Assembly: GCA_902584365.1 (NCBI GenBank)
Contig: CACHZG010000003.1
Coordinates: forward strand, 1 to 64,000
Direction: 5' to 3'
From: an uncultured Pelagibacteraceae bacterium
GTDB lineage: Bacteria; Pseudomonadota; Alphaproteobacteria; Pelagibacterales; Pelagibacteraceae
DNA length: 64,000 nt
Position 1 is the first letter of the stretch; every line of letters begins with the position of its first letter. A model generated the notes under the pieces. That model had not been told where the DNA came from, did not search any database, and was given only the letters and a program-made list of their open reading frames with translations. Of the stretch, positions 40,505-50,405 are shown piece after piece. Both the position numbers and the translations under genes were made by a program.

Positions 40505-40770
40505 TGAGTAGTAAAATTATATCCCCTTGTATAAGTATATGTAAAACTGAGCCAATAACAGGTTATTGTTATGGTTGTGCTAGGACTAATGAAGAGAAAA
40601 AGATTTGGAAAGATGAAAAAACTAGTGACGCCTGGAAAAAAGAAAACCTTAATTTGATTAAAGCTAGAATGAAGGGCTGGCAACTAGACACTTTCAATGA
40701 GTCTTACAAAAATAAAGAGAAAGAAGGAATATCATTATACAAAAAAAATAACTTGCAAAAAAAAATTTAA
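40504..40770 (+). CDS. DUF1289 family protein
   Basis: ORF; SPCISICKTEPITGYCYGCARTNEE. Confidence 0.9.
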   Translation: MSSKIISPCISICKTEPITGYCYGCARTNEEKKIWKDEKTSDAWKKENLNLIKARMKGWQLDTFNESYKNKEKEGISLYKKNNLQKKI

Positions 40771-41177
40771 AGATCTTTTTTCATAGAGTCCATGTCGCTT
40801 AAGTGATATTTTAAAGCCTCATTTGACATTCTAACTTCTTGTAAAAACAAAAAAATAGAAATTATCATACATACACAACATAAGGCAAAACTTAATCTGG
40901 CGTAAAAAGTTAAATCCAAATATAATAGTAGCACTGTCAGCATATTAAAAAGAAATCCAAAAGAAGAAAATCCCATTACATATTTTAAGTAATTAGTTCT
41001 TTTATTTAAAACATGTAATTGATTTTCTAACTCAGGTGGAACTTTTTTTTCAAAAGTGTATTTATCATGTAATTGTCTAATTAAAGCGCTTAGGGTATGA
41101 AAACGGTTACTATACATTGTCATCATAAGAGGAATTGCCGGGAACATTAAAGCTGCGACTGTATAATCTATATCCAT
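40767..41177 (-). CDS. DUF2721-like membrane protein
   Basis: ORF; three hydrophobic segments, PAIPLMMTMYSNRFHTLSALIRQLH. Confidence 0.75.
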   Translation of the reverse strand: MDIDYTVAALMFPAIPLMMTMYSNRFHTLSALIRQLHDKYTFEKKVPPELENQLHVLNKRTNYLKYVMGFSSFGFLFNMLTVLLLYLDLTFYARLSFALCCVCMIISIFLFLQEVRMSNEALKYHLSDMDSMKKDL

Positions 41178-41228
41178 CGAATCAAATTGATTATGAAGTT
41201 AGTGTTTGATATTTACAAGTAATAATTG

Positions 41229-42080
41229 ATGCATCATTTAAATATTTTCATAAATTTGACTAGATTAAATAAACCTATTGGTTTTATGCTTTTATTTTGG
41301 CCTTGTTCTTGGGGATTAGCTTATGCATTTAAATACAATCAAAACTTGGAGTTATTTATTTATTATCTTGTTCTTTTTTTTCTAGGATCAGTTTTAATGA
41401 GAAGCGCGGGTTGTATAGTTAATGATATTGTTGACAAAAATTTTGATAGACAAGTTGAAAGAACGAAAAATAGACCTATTGCCTCTGGTGTAATTTCGTT
41501 AAAGAGATCATTTTTTTATGTTCTGACTCTATGTTCGCTAGCTTTTGTGATACTTATCCAATTTAATTTTTTTACAATTATACTTGGAATGAGTTCAATG
41601 ATATTAGCTTTCATATACCCATTCATGAAAAGAATAACTTATTGGCCACAATTATTTTTAGGATTAACTTTTAATTGGGGTATCATCATGGCTTGGGCTG
41701 CGATGGACATGAACTTTAATCTAGAGATTATATTGCTTTATTTCGCAGCCATATTTTGGACATTGGGTTATGACACTATTTATGGGGTTCAGGATATGTC
41801 AGATGATGAAATAATAGGATTAAAGTCAACGGCTATTAAATTTAAAAATAATATTAAATTATTTGTTGGTACCAGTTACGCCATTACAATATTTTTCTTA
41901 TTTTTAATTTTATATAACAAAATAGGTGTTAATATTATATCTATTTTATTTATTTTATTTATTTCTTTAAAAATTTTTCAAATTTTTTATTTCGATAAGA
42001 AAACCCCCCAAAAATGTTTAAATGCTTTCAAACTAAATAACTTATCAGGTTTAGTCTTATTTTTGGTATTTGTGATATAA
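41229..42080 (+). CDS. ubiA: 4-hydroxybenzoate polyprenyltransferase
   Basis: ORF; RSAGCIVNDIVDKNFDRQVERTKNRPIASG, DTIYGVQDMSDD. Confidence 0.95.
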   Translation: MHHLNIFINLTRLNKPIGFMLLFWPCSWGLAYAFKYNQNLELFIYYLVLFFLGSVLMRSAGCIVNDIVDKNFDRQVERTKNRPIASGVISLKRSFFYVLTLCSLAFVILIQFNFFTIILGMSSMILAFIYPFMKRITYWPQLFLGLTFNWGIIMAWAAMDMNFNLEIILLYFAAIFWTLGYDTIYGVQDMSDDEIIGLKSTAIKFKNNIKLFVGTSYAITIFFLFLILYNKIGVNIISILFILFISLKIFQIFYFDKKTPQKCLNAFKLNNLSGLVLFLVFVI

Positions 42081-42083
42081 GTT

Positions 42084-43826
42084 ATGGAAAAAGGTGAATT
42101 AATAAAAATATTAAGAAGATTATACGAAGAAAATATAAAAAAATATTTGAAGGTTATTTTTCTTGCATTATTTTTATCAGTGATAGTTGCTATAAGTACT
42201 TCAAGTACCGCATGGTTGTTAGATCCTGCAGTAAAGAAAATTTTTTTAGACAAAGATAATAATTTAGCAATATTAATTCCCTTAGCAATCGTATTAGCTT
42301 TTACTGCAAAAGGATTGTCTCTTTATTTTGCTCGAACTTTAATTTTTACAGTTGGAAACAAGATTTCAGGAGAATTACAGAAAAAAATAGCTGGACATAT
42401 TTTAGTTTCAGATGTGCAAACTTTAGATAATAGACACTCTGGTAAATACGTGGGAAATATTATGTACGATTGTACTCAAGTTCAATCTTTTGTAAGTGCT
42501 GGAGTACTTAATTTAATGAAAGACAGTTTAACTTTGTTAGGACTCACATGTTTAATGTTCTATCAAAATTGGAAGTTAGCTATATTTGCATTATTAATAA
42601 TGCCTGTAGCAGCTGCTTTAGTAAAATCATTAGGAAAAAGAATGGGTAAAGCAACTGGCGAAGCAGGTTCAGTTGCGGGAATAGTAGCTACTTTTTTAAA
42701 TGAAATTATCAAAGGCTCAAGAATGATTAAAATTTATCAAAGAGAAAAAGATGAATTAAAAAATGCCAATGAAAAAATTGACTCTTTAGTTGATAAGAAT
42801 ATCAAAATTGCAAAAATTCTAGTTAGAACTACTCCGATCATGGAAGCTCTTACTGGTGTTATGATTGCAGGATTTATTTATTATTCAGGTATTTTAATTT
42901 CATCAGGTGAATTGGAAATAAATCAATTTTTTTCATTTTTAGCAGCTATGATGTTAGCTTATCAACCAGTTAGATCTTTGGCTACTATAAATATGGCAGC
43001 TCATCAGGGAGCTGCAGCAGCAAAGAGAATTTACTCTGTAATTGATAAACCCATTCAAATTAAAAATGAAAACAATTTTCCAGATTTAAAAATTAAAAAT
43101 TGTAATATAATTTTTAAAAATGTTTCTTTTAACTACCAAAAGACTGAAGAAAAAGCTGTAAAGAATATTAACCTAAATATTAAAGGAGGAGAAATGACAG
43201 CTTTTGTAGGACATAGCGGTGCAGGTAAAAGTACAATTATAAATTTATTACCTAGATTCTATGATCCCCAAAATGGTGAGATCTTGATAGATAATCAAAA
43301 TATCGTTAATGTAAATTTAAATTCACTTAGAAAAAACATTTCATTAGTCAGCCAAGACGTCATTTTATTCGATGACACCATTATAGCTAATATTGCTTAT
43401 GCAAAATTAGACGCAACAAAAGAGGAAATAGAAAACGCGTGTAAATTTGCTGCTGCTAATGAATTTATTGAAAAATTGCCTAATGGCTATGAGACAATTA
43501 TTGGTGAAAATGGTATAAGATTGTCTGGGGGGCAAAAGCAAAGATTGTCGATTGCAAGAGCTATTTTAAAACAATCCCCTATTATTTTGTTAGATGAGGC
43601 CACATCGTCCTTGGACTCGGAGTCTGAAAGAATAGTTCAAAATGCAATAAATAATTTAACAAAAAATCGAACAACTTTAGTGATCGCGCATAGATTATCT
43701 ACCATACATGATGCAAATAAAATATTTGTTATAAAAGATGGAACTATTATTGACTCAGGTTCTCATGAACATTTAATTGGGGGATGTAATGAGTATAAAA
43801 CTTTATATAAAAATCAATTAAAATAA
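42084..43826 (+). CDS. msbA: Lipid A export ABC transporter (MsbA-like)
   Basis: ORF; TM domain plus GHSGAGKST, LSGGQKQRLSIARA, LDEATSSLD; followed by lipid A genes. Confidence 0.92.
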   Translation: MEKGELIKILRRLYEENIKKYLKVIFLALFLSVIVAISTSSTAWLLDPAVKKIFLDKDNNLAILIPLAIVLAFTAKGLSLYFARTLIFTVGNKISGELQKKIAGHILVSDVQTLDNRHSGKYVGNIMYDCTQVQSFVSAGVLNLMKDSLTLLGLTCLMFYQNWKLAIFALLIMPVAAALVKSLGKRMGKATGEAGSVAGIVATFLNEIIKGSRMIKIYQREKDELKNANEKIDSLVDKNIKIAKILVRTTPIMEALTGVMIAGFIYYSGILISSGELEINQFFSFLAAMMLAYQPVRSLATINMAAHQGAAAAKRIYSVIDKPIQIKNENNFPDLKIKNCNIIFKNVSFNYQKTEEKAVKNINLNIKGGEMTAFVGHSGAGKSTIINLLPRFYDPQNGEILIDNQNIVNVNLNSLRKNISLVSQDVILFDDTIIANIAYAKLDATKEEIENACKFAAANEFIEKLPNGYETIIGENGIRLSGGQKQRLSIARAILKQSPIILLDEATSSLDSESERIVQNAINNLTKNRTTLVIAHRLSTIHDANKIFVIKDGTIIDSGSHEHLIGGCNEYKTLYKNQLK

Positions 43827-43830
43827 ATTG

Positions 43831-45093
43831 ATGTTTCTAGTATATAAGATTTCAACTTACTTGGTATTTCCTATATTTTTTTTAATATTATGCCTAAGGA
43901 TAATTTTAAAAAAAGAAACTTTTGAAAGTTTATATCAAAAAACTTTTCCACAAAAAAATTTCAATTTTAAAAGCGACAGCTGTATTTGGTTTCATGCGGC
44001 AAGTATTGGAGAAGTTTTAAGTATATTTCCTATTATTAATGACATTAAGAAAAGGAGAGAGAATACATTTATACTTATAACAACAAATACTTTGAGCTCT
44101 GCAAAAATAGTTAGAGAAAAAATGAAAAATTATGAAGATATTGATCACAAATTTTTTCCATTAGATAATCCAATAATTATTAGAAGATTCTTGAATATTT
44201 GGAAGCCTAAATTAGCAATATTTGTAGACTCAGAAATATGGCCAAATTTTCTCTCTATTTTAAAAGAGAAGAATACTAAACTAGTTTTATTGAATGCAAG
44301 AATAACAAATAAGACTTTGAACAGATGGAGACACGTAAAGTTTTCAGCCAAAAAAATTTTTAATTATTTTGATCTCTGCCTACCTTGCAGTAATGAGTCT
44401 GAAAAAAATTTAAAACAAATTGGCGTAAATAAAATCAAGTATATTGGAAACATTAAATTTTCCCAAGACTATGATTTTAAAAAATTCGATAGGATCAACA
44501 AAACAATTATGAGTCAATCAAAATTTTGGTGTGCAGCAAGCATTCATGACGGTGAAGATGAATTTGTTTTGAATGCTCATTTAAAATTGAAAGAAAAATT
44601 TAAAAATTTAATAACTTTTATAATTCCACGACATATTATAAATACGCAAAAAATATACCAAAAATCAATTAGTAAGGGTTTAAGCTCTCAGATCTTGAGT
44701 CAGGATGATGTTGTTTTTGAGAATAAAGAAATAATAATTGTAAATTCATTTGGTTTATTGCCTGAATTTTTTAATTATTGTAAAAATGTTTTTATTGGGA
44801 AATCATTGATAAATAAATTTAAAAAAGATGGAGGTCAAAATCCCATTGAGGCAGCTAAGAATGGATGTAAAATTTTCTATGGTCCAAACATATCTAATTT
44901 TACTGAAATATATAACTATCTAGATAGTCTTCAAATATCGAAGGGAGTCAAGAATGAGGCTGATCTTGTAAAATATTTGACAAAAAATTTAGAATCTTCC
45001 GAACCAAAAAACTTTAAGAATATAGAAATATTAAATCAAAATGGTAATGATATTTTGAACAAAACCTTAAATGAACTATATAGATTTATATAA
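43831..45093 (+). CDS. kdtA: 3-deoxy-D-manno-octulosonic acid transferase
   Basis: ORF; IWFHAASIGEVLS, VDSEIWPNFL, NPIEAAKNGCKIFYGPN. Confidence 0.94.
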   Translation: MFLVYKISTYLVFPIFFLILCLRIILKKETFESLYQKTFPQKNFNFKSDSCIWFHAASIGEVLSIFPIINDIKKRRENTFILITTNTLSSAKIVREKMKNYEDIDHKFFPLDNPIIIRRFLNIWKPKLAIFVDSEIWPNFLSILKEKNTKLVLLNARITNKTLNRWRHVKFSAKKIFNYFDLCLPCSNESEKNLKQIGVNKIKYIGNIKFSQDYDFKKFDRINKTIMSQSKFWCAASIHDGEDEFVLNAHLKLKEKFKNLITFIIPRHIINTQKIYQKSISKGLSSQILSQDDVVFENKEIIIVNSFGLLPEFFNYCKNVFIGKSLINKFKKDGGQNPIEAAKNGCKIFYGPNISNFTEIYNYLDSLQISKGVKNEADLVKYLTKNLESSEPKNFKNIEILNQNGNDILNKTLNELYRFI

Positions 45094-46022
45094 TGAATTT
45101 TAATAAACCAAAATTTTGGAATAATCAATTTAGTCTGTTAAGTTTCGTTCTTTACCCCTTTTCACTAATCTATACACTTTTGTTTAACTTGAAGAGAATT
45201 TTATCAAAAAAGATAAGTTTCTCAAAACCAGTAATTTGTATAGGAAATATATACTTAGGAGGATCTGGGAAGACACCCCTGGCTATTACAATTTCAAAGA
45301 TGCTATTACAAAATAGTTTTAATCCCGCAATAATAAGAAAAAAATATGACTCTCAATTTGATGAGGTTGACATGATCAAAGAACACTTCAGTAAAATATT
45401 TGAACACAAAAAAAGGAAGCTTGCCATAGAAACAGCAATTACCAAAGGTCATGACTTTCTTGTTATGGATGATGGCATGCAAGACTTTAGTATAAAGACA
45501 AACTTAAATATTGTGTGTTTTAATACTGAACAACTAGAGGGAAACGGTTTTGTATTACCGGCTGGCCCTCTCAGAGAAAAATTAAATGGTCTTAAGCGTT
45601 GTAAAATAGCAGTTCTTAATGGAGAAAAAAATGAAAAATTCGAAAGAAAATTAAAAAGGGAGTCAAATTCAATAAAAATATTTTATTCAAAATACAGACT
45701 GGAAAATTTTGATCATTTAAGAAATAAAAAAATTCTTTGCTTTGCGGGAATTGGAAGTCCTTCAAATTTTTTTAAAATTTTAGAGAAGAACGGCATTAAA
45801 GTTAATAAAAAGATATCTTTTCCAGATCACTATAACTATAAAAAAAAGGATTTGGATTTTATAAATGAATTGGCAAAAAAGCATGATTTAGAGGTGATTA
45901 CAACTGAAAAAGATTTTTTTAGATTAAAAAAAATAGGCTATGAAAATATTAAATTTGTTAGAGTAAATCTTGTTATAGAAAAAGAAAAAGAATTATTGAA
46001 TTACATAATTAATAGCAAATGA
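45093..46022 (+). CDS. lpxK: Tetraacyldisaccharide 4'-kinase
   Basis: ORF; IGNIYLGGSGKTPLAI, MDDGMQDFSI. Confidence 0.95.
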   Translation: MNFNKPKFWNNQFSLLSFVLYPFSLIYTLLFNLKRILSKKISFSKPVICIGNIYLGGSGKTPLAITISKMLLQNSFNPAIIRKKYDSQFDEVDMIKEHFSKIFEHKKRKLAIETAITKGHDFLVMDDGMQDFSIKTNLNIVCFNTEQLEGNGFVLPAGPLREKLNGLKRCKIAVLNGEKNEKFERKLKRESNSIKIFYSKYRLENFDHLRNKKILCFAGIGSPSNFFKILEKNGIKVNKKISFPDHYNYKKKDLDFINELAKKHDLEVITTEKDFFRLKKIGYENIKFVRVNLVIEKEKELLNYIINSK

Positions 46023-46876
46023 TTAAGATATTAAAATATTTTCTACAATCGATTTTAATTTATTTAATATTTTCTTTAATTAAAATTTTTGGTTTAAAAA
46101 TAAGCAGAATAGTTTTTGCCCATGTTTTTCAAAAAATTGGACCAATGATAAAATCAAAAAAAATTATAGAAAAAAATTTAGAAATATTCAAAAATGACAG
46201 AAAATTTATCAAAGATGATATTATTAAATTGATGTGGTCTAATTATGGAAAAACTTTTATTGAATATATGTTTTTAAAAAAATTTTCAAAAACAAGTGAC
46301 CATATTAAAATTAAAGGCAAAGAAATTCTTAATGATATCATTAGTCAAAAAAAACAAGTAATTTTTGTTTCAGGTCATTTTGCTAACTTTGAGTTAATGT
46401 CAATGGAATTAACAAAAAGAAATGTCAAATTAGCCACTATCTATAGACCATTAAATAATATTTTTTTAAATCCCTTAATGGAGTATCTTAGAAAAAAATA
46501 TATTTGTAGAAACCAGGTTCAGAAAGGAATAAAGGGATTAAAGGAAACAATAAATTATATTAAAAATGGTTTCAATATTGCCCTTATGATTGATCAGAGA
46601 TTGAGTGAGGGTATAAAGTCAAAATTTTTTGGTAAAGATGCTCTTACAACTACATTACCTGCCCAGCTAATCAATAGATTCAACTTAGAAATAGTTCCAA
46701 TTTATATTTGTAGATTAAATAATAATAACTTTGAAATGGAAATAATGAAGCCAATTTCTTTTAAAGAGTCTTTAAATACCAAGGAGCAGATTACCAATAG
46801 ACTTAACGTATTAATAGAAGATTTAATATTGCGTGATCCATCTCAATGGATTTGGACTCATAACAGATGGAAATGA
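46019..46876 (+). CDS. lpxL: Lipid A late acyltransferase (LpxL family)
   Basis: ORF; SGHFANFELM, IDQRLSEGIKSKFFGKDALTTTLPA, WIWTHNRWK. Confidence 0.92.
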   Translation: MIKILKYFLQSILIYLIFSLIKIFGLKISRIVFAHVFQKIGPMIKSKKIIEKNLEIFKNDRKFIKDDIIKLMWSNYGKTFIEYMFLKKFSKTSDHIKIKGKEILNDIISQKKQVIFVSGHFANFELMSMELTKRNVKLATIYRPLNNIFLNPLMEYLRKKYICRNQVQKGIKGLKETINYIKNGFNIALMIDQRLSEGIKSKFFGKDALTTTLPAQLINRFNLEIVPIYICRLNNNNFEMEIMKPISFKESLNTKEQITNRLNVLIEDLILRDPSQWIWTHNRWK

Positions 46877-47077
46877 TCATTCTGATTTCTTAATTTGATC
46901 AAAACGAATTTTAACTTCTTTTGGAGAATAGTAAGCCTCTTGTAATTCAATGTTCCAATAATTAAGATTATTTAGAGGAATTTTCTTATTACTTACAGCG
47001 CATATGACATGGTCTCCAGGTTCCAATACATCAAATGAATTAGCTTTAAATTTTAGTTTTGCTTTAGTTTTAAACAT
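46877..47077 (-). CDS. DUF2093 family protein (ATG 47077 preferred over 47143)
   Basis: MFKTKAKLKFKANSFDVLEPGDHVICAVSNKKIPLNNLNYWNIELQEAYYSP resembles DUF2093. Confidence 0.8.
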   Translation of the reverse strand: MFKTKAKLKFKANSFDVLEPGDHVICAVSNKKIPLNNLNYWNIELQEAYYSPKEVKIRFDQIKKSE

Positions 47078-47104
47078 ATAATAATTGTATATTATAAATT
47101 CTTT

Positions 47105-48370
47105 ATGAATATTGCAATTATAGGAAGTGGTGGAAGAGAACATGCATTATGTCAAAAATTTTCTGAGTCAAAAAAAATAAATAAGATTTTTTGTATACCA
47201 GGAAACGCAGGAACAAGCACTATTGCTACAAATTTAGAGACAAATCTTCTTAATTTTAAAAGTATAAAAAAAATAATTATCAAAAATAAAATTGATCTGG
47301 TAGTTGTTGGGCCAGAAATGCCTTTGGTTAACGGCATAGCAGATTATTTGAAAAAAGAAAAAATCAAAGTATTTGGTCCCACAAAATTTGCATCAAGATT
47401 AGAAGGATCAAAAGCATTTGTTAAAAGATTGTGCAGTAAGTTCAAAATTCCAACAGCAAAATATAAAGTATGTAAAAATTTTAAAGATGTTAAATTATTT
47501 TTAAAAAAAAATAATTTTCCAGTGGTGGTGAAGGCCGATGGTTTAGCTGCAGGTAAAGGTGTAAAAATTTGTAATAATAAGAGTGAATTAGACTCATTTT
47601 GTAAAAAAATTTTTTCAGGTAAATTTAAAACATCTAATAAGCTGGTTTTAGAAGAATTTATAAAAGGAGAGGAATTAAGTTATTTTGTTATTGTAGATAA
47701 AAAAACATTTATCTTTTTTGGATCTGCGCAAGACCATAAGAGAGTTGGTGAAAAAGATACAGGGCCAAATACTGGTGGTATGGGTGCTTACTCGCCTTCC
47801 CCTCTTTTGAACAAACATATTGAAAAAAAAATAATTAGTAGAATTATTAGACCGACCATAAAGGCGCTTAAAACTAAAAAAAATCCGTATACCGGTTTTT
47901 TATACGCTGGATTAATGATTAAAGACGATAATCCATATTTAATTGAATATAACGTAAGGATGGGAGATCCTGAGTGTCAAGTTATTCTACCGAGGTTAAA
48001 GACTGATTTAACTACAATAGTTTTAGCAGCTCTAAATAATAATCTATCAAAATTAAAAATAAAGTGGTCTACGCTGAAATGTATGACGATTGTATTATGC
48101 GCTAAAGGCTATCCAGGGAAGTACCAACAATCTAAGCCAATTAAAAATTTAAGAGGATTAAACTTAAAGAAAAATTTATTCGTCTTTCATGCTGGTACTA
48201 AACTAGTTGACTCAAATATAGTATCGAATGGTGGCAGAGTTCTTAATGTAGCGAGTATTGGAGCTTCATTCAAAAAAGTGAGATTAAATTTATTTAAATT
48301 ATTAAAAAAGATAAATTGGAAAAATGGATTTTTTAGAAAAGATATTGGATGGAGAGTAATTAAAAAATGA
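47105..48370 (+). CDS. purD: Phosphoribosylamine--glycine ligase
   Basis: ORF; IIGSGGREHALCQK, KADGLAAGKGV, NTGGMGAYSPSP. Confidence 0.97.
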   Translation: MNIAIIGSGGREHALCQKFSESKKINKIFCIPGNAGTSTIATNLETNLLNFKSIKKIIIKNKIDLVVVGPEMPLVNGIADYLKKEKIKVFGPTKFASRLEGSKAFVKRLCSKFKIPTAKYKVCKNFKDVKLFLKKNNFPVVVKADGLAAGKGVKICNNKSELDSFCKKIFSGKFKTSNKLVLEEFIKGEELSYFVIVDKKTFIFFGSAQDHKRVGEKDTGPNTGGMGAYSPSPLLNKHIEKKIISRIIRPTIKALKTKKNPYTGFLYAGLMIKDDNPYLIEYNVRMGDPECQVILPRLKTDLTTIVLAALNNNLSKLKIKWSTLKCMTIVLCAKGYPGKYQQSKPIKNLRGLNLKKNLFVFHAGTKLVDSNIVSNGGRVLNVASIGASFKKVRLNLFKLLKKINWKNGFFRKDIGWRVIKK

Positions 48371-48924
48371 GAATAGTAAGTGGTAATTTAAAAGGAAAAA
48401 AAATTTTTTACAAAAAATCTATTAATACTCGCCCTCTCAGGGATCAGGTAAAGGAAAGTATATTTAATATAATAGATCACTCAAAACTAACCGAAGTAAA
48501 AATCAGGGAGTCTGAAGTTTTAGACTTATACTCTGGAACAGGATCTTTTGGACTAGAATGTTTATCTCGAGGATCAAAAAAAATTTACTTTATTGAAAAG
48601 GACAATTTTTCTTATAATATCTTAAAAAAGAACATTAAATTAACTCAGATGGAAAATAAGTCTGTCTGTTTTAATCTTGATGTAAACACTTTTTTAAAAA
48701 AAAACAAAAAAAAATTTGATATTATTTTTTTTGATCCGCCTTTTAAAAGTTTTGATTTTTTAGATATTATCAGAGTGATAAAAAAATTTTTAATGTATAA
48801 AGAAAATAATCTTGTGATAATTCATAGAGACACAAAAATAAAAGACACTTTCCCTGATTGCATTAAAATTTTTAAAACAAGTATATACGGGAGATCAAAA
48901 GTAATTTTTGGTACGATTATTTAG
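48367..48924 (+). CDS. rsmD: 16S rRNA (guanine(966)-N(2))-methyltransferase
   Basis: ORF; RIVSGNLKGKKI, TRPLRDQVKESIFNI, LDLYSGTGSFGLECLSRG, FFDPPF. Confidence 0.95.
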   Translation: MRIVSGNLKGKKIFYKKSINTRPLRDQVKESIFNIIDHSKLTEVKIRESEVLDLYSGTGSFGLECLSRGSKKIYFIEKDNFSYNILKKNIKLTQMENKSVCFNLDVNTFLKKNKKKFDIIFFDPPFKSFDFLDIIRVIKKFLMYKENNLVIIHRDTKIKDTFPDCIKIFKTSIYGRSKVIFGTII

Positions 48925-50088
48925 TTTTTTCAAAGTTATTTTTTTAACTTCTTCGACTGCAGGTTGATCGAATGGATTTATTTTCATTTTACTTCCAATC
49001 AGAAATGTTTCTAGCATAAAATATGAAAATAATTCACTTAAAGTTTCCTCATTGATTGCACTAATCCTCAACTCTCTAAAGGGAATTTTTTTTCTTTTAA
49101 ATACATCAATTAAAGAGTCTTTTTGAATATAAGCAATTTCATTAATGCTTTTTTTGTTTAAATTTTTAAATTTATTACCAAAAAAATTTTTTTTTAGTTT
49201 TTCCTTTCCCTCTTTTTTATAACTAAAAATGTAAAATAGCTTATCTTTTGGACCGTCTAAATAAAGTTGTAGTAAACTATGGTGATCTCTTGGGGCGGGA
49301 GAAACTACAGGCAATAATCCTTTTCCTTTTTTGCCAAGACTTTCAGCAACAAGTTGTTGATACCAATAAAGAAATTCATTTAAAACTGGACAATAATTCA
49401 ATAATATTAAAGACCTATATTTACTATTTTTAAATTTATTTGCCATATCATTTGCCATTGAAATAAGATTCAATTTATTTTTTTTTGTCAGTGATATTTT
49501 GCCTTTATGAAAAGAATTTAGTTTTAGTCCCAGGAGGTATGATGGAAACATACCAACTTCTGAAAGAACTGAGTATCTGCCCCCAATTGAATCGTTGTGC
49601 TTAATGAATTCAATACCTTTCTTTTTTGAAAAAAAATTTAAAGGGTTATTATTCTTTCCTGAAATAATAATAGTATTATTTTTTTTTAAAAATCTTGAAC
49701 TTAATAAATTAGAAATTGATAATGTCTCTAATGTATTTCCAGATTTTGATATTAAAATAAATAAAATTTTTCTTTGCGATAATTTTTTTTTTATCTTATT
49801 TATTTTGAAATCATCAAGATTATCCAAAAAAATTACATCTTTCTTAATTTTGAATTGTAAAAAACTGTTTATTGCTTTTGTGCCTTGAACAGATCCCCCC
49901 ATACCAACTACTACGAGAGTTTTAAATTTTCTAAACTTTTTAAATTTTTCAAAGTTTAAATTATAATCTTTATTAAAATACTGAAAAAAATTAATATTTT
50001 TTTTTAAATTATTTGATAGAATTTTTTCTAAAAGCTTATCTGATTTTATAGATTTACAAAAATTATTGATATCTTTTATGTTTTTCAC
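48895..50088 (-). CDS. pgi: Glucose-6-phosphate isomerase, short form (397 aa)
   Basis: ORF; VVVGMGGSVQGTKAI, SKSGNTLETLS, GGRYSVLSEVGMFPS. Confidence 0.9.
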   Translation of the reverse strand: MKNIKDINNFCKSIKSDKLLEKILSNNLKKNINFFQYFNKDYNLNFEKFKKFRKFKTLVVVGMGGSVQGTKAINSFLQFKIKKDVIFLDNLDDFKINKIKKKLSQRKILFILISKSGNTLETLSISNLLSSRFLKKNNTIIISGKNNNPLNFFSKKKGIEFIKHNDSIGGRYSVLSEVGMFPSYLLGLKLNSFHKGKISLTKKNKLNLISMANDMANKFKNSKYRSLILLNYCPVLNEFLYWYQQLVAESLGKKGKGLLPVVSPAPRDHHSLLQLYLDGPKDKLFYIFSYKKEGKEKLKKNFFGNKFKNLNKKSINEIAYIQKDSLIDVFKRKKIPFRELRISAINEETLSELFSYFMLETFLIGSKMKINPFDQPAVEEVKKITLKKLNNRTKNYF

Positions 50089-50405
50089 TTTTTAATATTT
50101 TTTAAAATTGTTTCCTCTGCAGAACTTTTAGTTCCACTATCTTTTACTTCACTTTCGCCAGAATTAAGAATACTTTGAATTTTGTTTTTGGTTTTGGTTT
50201 TATTATTTTTTTTCAATTCATCTGGCTCTGGTAATTCAAAAATTTCTGGAGGAGTTGTAAGAGGTTCCTTTTTTTCAACTAAAAATTCATCTGTTGATTT
50301 TATTTTTTCATTCCTCAATACTTTTCCTGCTTCCTCAAAAGTTCCGCAACTTATAAGAAAGAAATAAAAAGGCAAACTTATAATCAAAATTTTTTTAATT
50401 TTCAT
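50085..50405 (-). CDS. Small lipoprotein, DUF3035-like
   Basis: ORF; lipobox LISCGTFEEAGKVLR, DEFLVEKKEPLTTPPEIFELPEP. Confidence 0.7.
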   Translation of the reverse strand: MKIKKILIISLPFYFFLISCGTFEEAGKVLRNEKIKSTDEFLVEKKEPLTTPPEIFELPEPDELKKNNKTKTKNKIQSILNSGESEVKDSGTKSSAEETILKNIKK

